Source: Candidatus Omnitrophota bacterium
Lineage (GTDB): Bacteria > Hinthialibacterota > Hinthialibacteria > OLB16
Direction of reading: 5' to 3'
NCBI GenBank assembly: GCA_020632575.1
Contig: JACKFH010000032.1
Location: forward strand, 1 to 47,050
DNA length: 47,050 nt
Shown here: one piece after another, positions 42,062 to 47,050 of the stretch
Position numbering within the stretch: position 1 is the first letter of the stretch
Layout of the letters: each line of letters opens with the position of its first letter
Notes under the pieces: model-generated
What the model saw: the letters and a program-made list of their open reading frames with translations, nothing else
Database searches by the model: none
What the model was told of the DNA's origin: nothing
Position numbers and translations under genes: made by a program

Positions 42062-42379
42062 TTAGTCCACCGCGCTGCGGTACAGGACGCCCTTTGTGGC
42101 CAGGGAGACATACTTTGGCGCGGGGTTGAAACGAATCTGAGAATAAATCGAGTTGAATTCTTCCCAAGTCAATTTGGGTTTTCCCAACGAGTCGGCGGGA
42201 AATTTCGGGCCGAGCCTTTGCGACCAAGTTCCATACGCCTTCCAAAGTGCAACCCCTTCGAGGTCCTGCCAACCCACGCTCATCGCGTATTTGGCGAACT
42301 CGAACACATGCCGTTCGGGTGTCGGCTTGACTTCCTTTTGAGTGGGCTCGTTCATCGTTTTCGATTCCATTGTTGACAT
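42062..42379 (-). CDS. Small hypothetical protein
   Basis: 105 aa, or slightly shorter if the internal ATG at 42370 or the MNEP start is used; none has a good Shine-Dalgarno. Not recognised. The N-terminal 20 residues are polar and Thr/Glu/Pro-rich. The rest is aromatic-rich and looks folded (HVFEFAKYAMSVGWQDL, LWKAYGTWSQRLGPKFP, LTWEEFNSIYSQIRFNPAP). No signal peptide or membrane helix. It sits beyond the DnaC-like gene on the same strand, 41 bases away, so it could be the last gene of that operon. Confidence 0.6.
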   Translation of the reverse strand: MSTMESKTMNEPTQKEVKPTPERHVFEFAKYAMSVGWQDLEGVALWKAYGTWSQRLGPKFPADSLGKPKLTWEEFNSIYSQIRFNPAPKYVSLATKGVLYRSAVD

Positions 42380-42419
42380 GAACGAATCATCGGCGCAAGG
42401 GGTAATTCTCTTTGGCGGT

Positions 42420-43193
42420 TCACCTTGATTTATTCCGACTCACCCCGATGCGGAAATCGATATCCCCCGGATTGACGATGCTACACATCCCGCAAACTCT
42501 GGAGAAAACGGGATAGGTGACCTGCTCCTCCAGTTCCTTCATGTTCAGATTGCTCGTGACAATCAGCGTTTTGTTCTCGGAATACCGTTGATCGATGATC
42601 GAGTAGGTTTGTTCGCGGACGAAATCGCTCAGTTTGGTCACCCCGAGATCGTCAATGACCAGGATGTCTACCGAAACAAGACGATCGAGTCGGTCTTTCT
42701 CCTCTTCAGTGTTCGAACCCCCGACCCGGTTGCGGAAATCGCGGATAAGGTTGGCGGAGTTATAGAAGAGCCCCGTGTGCCCTTGCTCGATCAACTCTTT
42801 CAGCGCGGCCACCGCGAGGTGAGTCTTGCCGGTTCCAGCGGCGCCCAGGAGAAAAAGCCCACCTTTCTCCGAGGAGGAATCGAACTCTTTGACATAGCGT
42901 CGGACTCGCTGAAGAGCGTTTCGCCGTTGGTCGGTGTCGTTCTTGAAATTCTCCAACGATTTGGAGAGGTAGCGTTTGGGGATATTTGCCTTCTTCAGGC
43001 GCTTTCTCAATTGACGCTCGGCCAGGCAGTGGCAGATGCGGACATCGTTGTCCGTGACAATGTACCCGTAACCATCACAGTCCGGGCACTCCTCCTCAAC
43101 CCTCTCTGTCGGACCCCTCTCCGCCAGGGATTGAATATCCCTCAGGAAGTTCAAGACCTTCGGGTCGTCCCCAATCTTTTTGAACTCGTTCAT
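42420..43193 (-). CDS. DnaC/IstB-like AAA+ ATPase, probable helicase loader
   Basis: 257 aa from the ATG at 43193 (MNEFKKIG). The N-terminal zinc-site CPDCDGYGY...CHC (about 37-56) is followed by AAA+ motifs: Walker A GAAGTGKTH, Walker B VDILVIDDLG, and the sensor-like TLIVTSNLNMKELEEQV. This is the DnaC/DnaI arrangement for loading the replicative helicase. An IstB transposition ATPase is less likely, since no istA is present and the partner gene is DnaD-like. The start lies 98 bases inside the upstream gene and lacks a strong Shine-Dalgarno. A later start would remove part of a natural-looking N-terminus. Confidence 0.9.
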   Translation of the reverse strand: MNEFKKIGDDPKVLNFLRDIQSLAERGPTERVEEECPDCDGYGYIVTDNDVRICHCLAERQLRKRLKKANIPKRYLSKSLENFKNDTDQRRNALQRVRRYVKEFDSSSEKGGLFLLGAAGTGKTHLAVAALKELIEQGHTGLFYNSANLIRDFRNRVGGSNTEEEKDRLDRLVSVDILVIDDLGVTKLSDFVREQTYSIIDQRYSENKTLIVTSNLNMKELEEQVTYPVFSRVCGMCSIVNPGDIDFRIGVSRNKSR

Positions 43194-43794
43194 CTTTTCG
43201 GACGCGCTTGAGATATTTTCGTATCCAGCCCAGCGCGGTGACCCCCTCCTCCCGAGCGGCGGCGAATGCTTTTTCCAGATGATGCGTTGGATGTTGTTCC
43301 GCCAGTTCCACCAGATCCTCAATGATCCGTGAGGACATTTTAAGACCGCAGGTCTTTTCATACAAGCGAAGGATTTTTTGGTACTTAGTCTCCCCCTTGG
43401 TCTCCTCCCAATACCGCCAGAGTTGGGGATTTGTGGGGAGATTCGATTCATTCAATCCCTCGGCGACCTCTTCTGGGGACCTTGGGATCGGCAGGGGAGC
43501 GGCGATCTTGTATTGAAAAAACTCTCCCGTCTCTCCGAGATCTCGGATCTCGAGAAGTCCCAAATCACCGAGTCGATGGAAGATCCGATCGCCGTTTTCC
43601 TTCGATATCCCGCAGGTGTTTGGCCAGTCAAGAGAGGCGTAATCGACCCAATCCGGGAAAAGGTTTTGCGCTAGGTCCTCCTCGACCAAACGGCGGAAGA
43701 TCAACCAACCCTGCGGGTCGATCTCGCGGTTGATCTTTTCAGGGAGGCCGGAGGCTTCCAGCCACCTGGGAAAGCGGAGGTACCGTTCGTCCAT
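43096..43794 (-). CDS. DnaD-like / replication-initiation-type protein
   Basis: 232 aa from the ATG at 43794. The N-terminal half resembles a winged-helix unit (INREIDPQGWLIFRRLVEEDLA, ISKENGDRIFHRLGDLGLLEIRDLG). The C-terminal half (KYQKILRLYEKTCGLKMSSRIIEDLVELAEQHPTHHLEKAFAAAREEGVTALGWIRKYLKRV) is the classic DnaB_2/DnaD C-terminal helical domain. A basic, Gly-rich tail follows. DnaD-type proteins remodel DNA and help load the helicase. Adjacent to, and overlapping, a DnaC-like ATPase, as in phage and Firmicutes replication modules. It starts 2 bases after the ispF stop. Confidence 0.85.
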   Translation of the reverse strand: MDERYLRFPRWLEASGLPEKINREIDPQGWLIFRRLVEEDLAQNLFPDWVDYASLDWPNTCGISKENGDRIFHRLGDLGLLEIRDLGETGEFFQYKIAAPLPIPRSPEEVAEGLNESNLPTNPQLWRYWEETKGETKYQKILRLYEKTCGLKMSSRIIEDLVELAEQHPTHHLEKAFAAAREEGVTALGWIRKYLKRVRKDERVQKDWGRPEGLELPEGYSIPGGEGSDREG

Positions 43795-43796
43795 GG

Positions 43797-44282
43797 TTAC
43801 TTCCGAACGAGGAGCGCGACCGCGTGGGCGACGATTCCCTCCTCGCGGCCGAGGAATCCCATCTTCTCGTTGGTGGTCGCTTTGATGTTGACGCAGTCCC
43901 GGGGGAGTTTCATCCGGTCGGCGAGGCAATCCGCGATCTGTCGTTTGTACGGACCGAGTTTCGGCTTTTCGGCGATGATGGTCGCATCGACATTGATCGG
44001 GTCGAAACCGGCGGCGTAAATTCTTTTCAAGGTTTCATCGAGGAGTTCCATGCTGTCGATACCACGGTACTTTTCTTCGGACGGGGGGAAATGGTCGCCA
44101 ATATCTCCAAGGGAAGCGCCCCCAAGGAAAGCGTCGATGATGGCATGGACCAGGACATCGGCGTCGGAATGGCCAACCAACTCCACTTCGGCGGGGATAT
44201 CGATTCCGCCGAGACGCAGAGGTCCGCCGGGTTTGAGTTGGTGGGTGTCGTAACCGATTCCCACTCGATACGGAATTTTCAT
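43797..44282 (-). CDS. ispF: 2-C-methyl-D-erythritol 2,4-cyclodiphosphate synthase
   Basis: 161 aa, standard size. It cyclises CDP-methylerythritol 2-phosphate in the MEP isoprenoid pathway. Zinc ligands Asp12, His14 (GYDTHQL) and His46 (DADVLVHAI) are all present. GHSDADV, GDIGDHFPPSEEKYRGIDS and the C-terminal NIKATTNEKMGFLGREEGI are family hallmarks. The start codon directly follows the nrdJ stop (no gap), so the two are translationally coupled. ispD, often its partner, is absent here. Confidence 0.97.
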   Translation of the reverse strand: MKIPYRVGIGYDTHQLKPGGPLRLGGIDIPAEVELVGHSDADVLVHAIIDAFLGGASLGDIGDHFPPSEEKYRGIDSMELLDETLKRIYAAGFDPINVDATIIAEKPKLGPYKRQIADCLADRMKLPRDCVNIKATTNEKMGFLGREEGIVAHAVALLVRK

Positions 44283-46115
44283 TTAAGCGACCGGTTCTTT
44301 CTCAGGTTCTCCGGACCAGAGGCGGGAAAGATCGCAACCGCCATAGACCGGGAGGGAGGCCCATTTTGATTCGGCGGGTAGGGTTTCATCAAGCCCATGA
44401 TTCAACACCTGGAAAGCGCGGCTGCCATCCCGGTAAATGGTGATCCCTTTACAACCGAGGCGGTAAGCCAGGAGGTAAGCGTCGGCGACATCCGGGAGTT
44501 GGGCCTCATGGTGAAAATTGATCGTTTTCGAAACCGCGTTGTCGGTGTGTTTTTGAAAGGCCGCTTGCATCCGGACATGCTGTTCGGGGCTAAGATCTCG
44601 AGTGCAGACAAAGATTTTTGCGATCTCCTCGGGGATTTCTTCGATCTCCTCGAGCGGCGCACCGGAGGCGACTCGTTTCATGAGAGGTTCGGAATAAAAA
44701 CCTTCCTCCAGGGCGCGCGCCTTGAAGATAGGGTGGACTTCGACGAGACGGTCGTTGTCCATGACATTTCGCCAGTAGCAGATGCCGAAGAGGGGTTCGA
44801 TACCGCTGGAACAACCCGCGATGATACTAATTGTCCCTGTCGGCGCGATGGTCGTGGTGGTCGCGTTGCGGAGAGGCGGGTAACCGCGACCGGGCCAGAT
44901 GCTTCTTTCGAAGTTGGCAAACGGGCCTCGCTCCACCGCGAGATCGGCGCTTGCCTTCTTGCTCTCCTCCTGAATAAACCGCATCAGACGGGTCGCTTCT
45001 GTGTAAGACTCGGGTGTGCCATAGGGAATGCCCCTGAGGATCAGGTAATCGGCGAATCCCATGATCCCGAGACCGATCTTTCGGTTGTGTTCGGTGATCT
45101 CCTGAATCTGGACAAGCGGGTAGTTGTTCAGGGCAATTACATTATCGAGGAACCGCACGGCCTGATGGACGCGAGTCTTCAGTCGGTCCCAGTCCACCTC
45201 GCCGGTATTTCTGTTGACGAATTTCGATAGGTTGAGGGAACCGAGGTTGCAGGATTCGAAGGGGAGGAGGGGTTGCTCCCCGCAGGGGTTGGTGCTTTCG
45301 TATTCGCCCACCTCGGGGGTCGGATTATCGGCGTTCATCCGGTCGAGGAAGATGACTCCCGGATCGCCATTCTTCCAGGCGCCTTTGACAATTCGCCAAA
45401 AGACCTCACGCGCGGAGAGGGAGGCGACAGGCTGGCCGTTGTGAGGGGAGATCAAATCGTAGTTCCCACCCTCCTCCACCGCTTTGAAGAATGTCTCGGT
45501 CATGGCGACGGAAATATTAAAATTGCTCAGGTTGTCGCCGGATTCCTTGCACTCGATGAATTCCAGAATGTCCGGGTGATCGACCCGGAGGATACCCATG
45601 TTGGCCCCGCGACGAGTCCCACCCTGCTTGATGGTGTCGGTTGCGGCGTCGAAGACCGACATGAAGGAGATGGGACCGCTGGAAACCCCCATCGTGGATT
45701 GCACCACGGACTCCTTGGGTCGCAGGCGAGAAAAAGAGAACCCCGTTCCACCCCCCGACTTGTGGATGAGCGCGGCGTGTTTGACCGACTCGAAAATGCC
45801 CTCGAGGTTGTCCTCGACCGGGAGGACAAAACAGGCGGCGAGCTGCCCAAGTTCCCTGCCCGCGTTCATGAGGGTCGGCGAGTTTGGCAGGAACTCGAGC
45901 CGGCTCATCATCTCGAAGTAGGTGTCGGTCCACTCGTCGACACTCTGCCCGGTTTCCAGAACCTTTTCCCCGCTGGCCATGAACGCCGCGACCCGATGGA
46001 ACATATCCTCAGGTTTCTCCAGGAGGTTCCCCCGATCGTCGCGTTTGAGGTAACGACGCTCGAGAACTCGCTTGGAGTTGTCGGTGAGATGCAGATTGGA
46101 ATCGGGATTGTTCAT
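44283..46115 (-). CDS. nrdJ: Adenosylcobalamin-dependent (class II) ribonucleotide reductase
   Basis: 610 aa from the ATG at 46115, with AAAAGG about 9 bases upstream; 46136 is an alternative. It reduces ribonucleotides to deoxyribonucleotides using a B12-generated thiyl radical. Typical landmarks: FLPNSPTLMNAG, LAACFVLPVEDN, HKSGGGTGFSFSRLRP, the catalytic loop NPCGEQPLLPFESCNLGSLNL (split here as NPCGEQ and FESCNLGS) with the Asn-Cys-Glu triad, IGLGIMGFADYL, ATTTTIAPTGTISII and KGITIYRDGS. The C-terminus is short: after the YRDGSR region it has only one Cys (GGCDLSRLW), not the usual CxxC-type redox tail. It heads an operon with ispF and two replication genes. Confidence 0.95.
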   Translation of the reverse strand: MNNPDSNLHLTDNSKRVLERRYLKRDDRGNLLEKPEDMFHRVAAFMASGEKVLETGQSVDEWTDTYFEMMSRLEFLPNSPTLMNAGRELGQLAACFVLPVEDNLEGIFESVKHAALIHKSGGGTGFSFSRLRPKESVVQSTMGVSSGPISFMSVFDAATDTIKQGGTRRGANMGILRVDHPDILEFIECKESGDNLSNFNISVAMTETFFKAVEEGGNYDLISPHNGQPVASLSAREVFWRIVKGAWKNGDPGVIFLDRMNADNPTPEVGEYESTNPCGEQPLLPFESCNLGSLNLSKFVNRNTGEVDWDRLKTRVHQAVRFLDNVIALNNYPLVQIQEITEHNRKIGLGIMGFADYLILRGIPYGTPESYTEATRLMRFIQEESKKASADLAVERGPFANFERSIWPGRGYPPLRNATTTTIAPTGTISIIAGCSSGIEPLFGICYWRNVMDNDRLVEVHPIFKARALEEGFYSEPLMKRVASGAPLEEIEEIPEEIAKIFVCTRDLSPEQHVRMQAAFQKHTDNAVSKTINFHHEAQLPDVADAYLLAYRLGCKGITIYRDGSRAFQVLNHGLDETLPAESKWASLPVYGGCDLSRLWSGEPEKEPVA

Positions 46116-46136
46116 GGTCGACCTTTTGAGACTCAT

Positions 46137-46522
46137 CGGTTGGGATCGCTTAATGTTTTGAACGATTCCCGGAGTCCACTGGTATTCTTGCGCGGGGGAG
46201 GGGTAGTGTCAATATGTGCAGTGACCTTGCAGTGTAGTGTGGTGATGGATTGGGTCCGTTTCAACGGACGGCTCTCTGCGTAGCGAGGGAATTGATTCCC
46301 TCGCGGACCCGGTCGCACCCTGCAAATGGGAATCGAATGGCACTCTCAATCCCCCCAGCATGGCGGATTACGCATCCGCTAATCCGCCCTACAACGCTCT
46401 CCCATCCAAGCGTACACACACTGATCAAACGGGTCTCTCCAATCAGATTTCTCCTGACGTCGAAATGACACCAATCGAAGCGGTTGGCGGGTTTGTAGAA
46501 CAGCATCGAAACCCACTGTGTT
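46137..46522. repeat. Intergenic region with two REP-like hairpins
   Basis: 386 bases without a gene. GCGAGGGAAT-TG-ATTCCCTCGC (46285-46306) is a perfect hairpin. GGCGGATTA-(9)-TAATCCGCC (46362-46388) is a second; its inverse reads GTAGGGCGGATTAGC...GCGTAATCCGCC, a motif I recall as a dispersed repeat in many bacterial genomes. The nrdJ-proximal part (46204-46240) has direct repeats TGCAGTG (46217, 46229) and TAGTGT (46204, 46235). No coding sequence is convincing here. Confidence 0.7.
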
Positions 46523-47050
46523 TTACATAAACCGCGAGAGGACCATGAACTGATAGGGTTCGAGGATGAGTTGGCGGGCGGCGATGATGGTGCGGCCGGA
46601 GACCAAGTCGATCATCGTTTTGCGGAGGCCGAGTTGACGGAGGCGCCAAGCTTCCACCGCTTGTTCGCGTTCGCTGAAGTTGGCAACGACGAAAGCGGTT
46701 CGGTTTTCGTGGTTTCGGAAGTAGCCGAAGACATGGTGGTTGCCAGTGTCGACAATGTCGGTTTCGGCGCGAGTGAAGGCGAGATTCTGACGGCGCAATT
46801 GGGCGAGTTGGAGGAGCCCCTGATAGATGCGCCCGGTCACCGTTTCGGAATCGGTCCGGTTCTCGGCGTTTTCCCAATCGAAAGGAAACCGGTGAATCCA
46901 ACGGCTGTCGCCGATCTTGTCCGGGTCGGATTCGTAATCGTAGTTGTTCACCATCCCGAGTTCGTCGCCGAGGTAAATGAGCGGGATGCCTCCGATGGTC
47001 ATGATGATTCCATGAAGGAGAAGGATTCGAGCGACTGCGAAATCAATCTC
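46523..47050 (-). CDS. Amylosucrase-like GH13 enzyme, C-terminal part
   Basis: The C-terminal 175 residues of a gene that continues beyond the window; the frame is open to the last base (EIDFAVARILLLHGII before the first Met). MTIGGIPLIYLGDELGMVNNYDY and DPDKIGDSRWIHRFPFDW match the amylosucrase branch of alpha-amylase family GH13, where these segments form the end of the barrel and the C-domain start. TVTGRIYQGLLQLAQLRRQNLAF and a beta-rich C-domain follow. Amylosucrase makes glucan from sucrose; sucrose hydrolase or phosphorylase relatives are alternatives. Catalytic residues lie outside the window. Confidence 0.85.
   Translation of the reverse strand, partial: EIDFAVARILLLHGIIMTIGGIPLIYLGDELGMVNNYDYESDPDKIGDSRWIHRFPFDWENAENRTDSETVTGRIYQGLLQLAQLRRQNLAFTRAETDIVDTGNHHVFGYFRNHENRTAFVVANFSEREQAVEAWRLRQLGLRKTMIDLVSGRTIIAARQLILEPYQFMVLSRFM

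Noticed and set aside
46137..46260. Possible cobalamin riboswitch ahead of the B12-dependent nrdJ
   Set aside because: No B12-box-like sequence or the expected extended structure is visible in about 120 bases.
45273..46283. A 336-codon plus-strand frame
   Set aside because: Antisense to nrdJ, whose motifs are unambiguous.

Overview
The window is 47 kb of moderately GC-rich bacterial DNA, by eye well above 50% GC. It is densely coded on both strands, with about 39 genes I can support and no rRNA, tRNA or CRISPR array that I could see. Gene content suggests an uncultured, free-living, Gram-negative-type heterotroph. It has many signal-peptide proteins with Thr/Pro-rich stalks and dockerin-like calcium loops, a GspG-type pseudopilin, lamin-tail/CotH proteins, five-repeat carboxypeptidase-regulatory-like lipoproteins, menaquinone synthesis by the futalosine route (MqnA), MEP isoprenoid synthesis (IspF) and a B12-dependent class II ribonucleotide reductase. 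This mix reminds me of Omnitrophota, Hydrogenedentota, Sumerlaeota or planctomycete-like lineages. That placement is inference; no marker here fixes it.

Layout. 1-3.3 kb: a 5'-truncated beta-helix protein converges on a secreted CARDB/dockerin/stalk/FGE-sulfatase-fold protein, followed by a lone PII regulator. 3.5-8.9 kb (+): an overlapping three-gene operon of a carboxypeptidase-regulatory-like lipoprotein, a six-TM sensor histidine kinase and a pol-beta-fold nucleotidyltransferase. 8.9-19.5 kb (-): a radical SAM protein, a 1394-residue lamin-tail/CotH protein, a GT39-like polytopic membrane protein and a secreted glycoside-hydrolase-like protein. 19.9-25.8 kb: malate dehydrogenase, TrpB2, a double-CPISG secreted metal-site protein, an atypical aldehyde dehydrogenase and a pseudopilin. 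26-29.6 kb is the most unusual stretch. It holds a tandem-duplicated secreted protein, a cytosolic Asp-box propeller overlapping a MoaD/ThiS-like protein that ends in Gly-Gly, and a two-gene cassette whose second protein carries an RX4H HEPN motif.

29.6-33.5 kb (-): DoxX, SRPBCC, DUF1579, a small membrane protein, an alpha/beta hydrolase and a BrnT/BrnA-type toxin-antitoxin pair. 33.7-40 kb (-): LeuB with a perfect palindromic terminator, a coupled MqnA/histidine kinase/response regulator group, a DUF3473-type polysaccharide deacetylase and a secreted propeller protein. 40.1-42.1 kb (+): a small hypothetical protein, an SRPBCC protein and a LamG protein. 42.1-46.1 kb (-): a compact replication-flavoured operon nrdJ-ispF-dnaD-like-dnaC-like. 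The end holds REP-like palindromes and the C-terminal part of an amylosucrase-like GH13 enzyme that runs off the window.

Best candidates for something undescribed: the propeller/Gly-Gly ubiquitin-like pair (27078-28549), the HEPN cassette (28635-29568) and the histidine kinase translationally coupled to a nucleotidyltransferase (5649-8881). All identifications come from reading sequence and motifs, without database searches.
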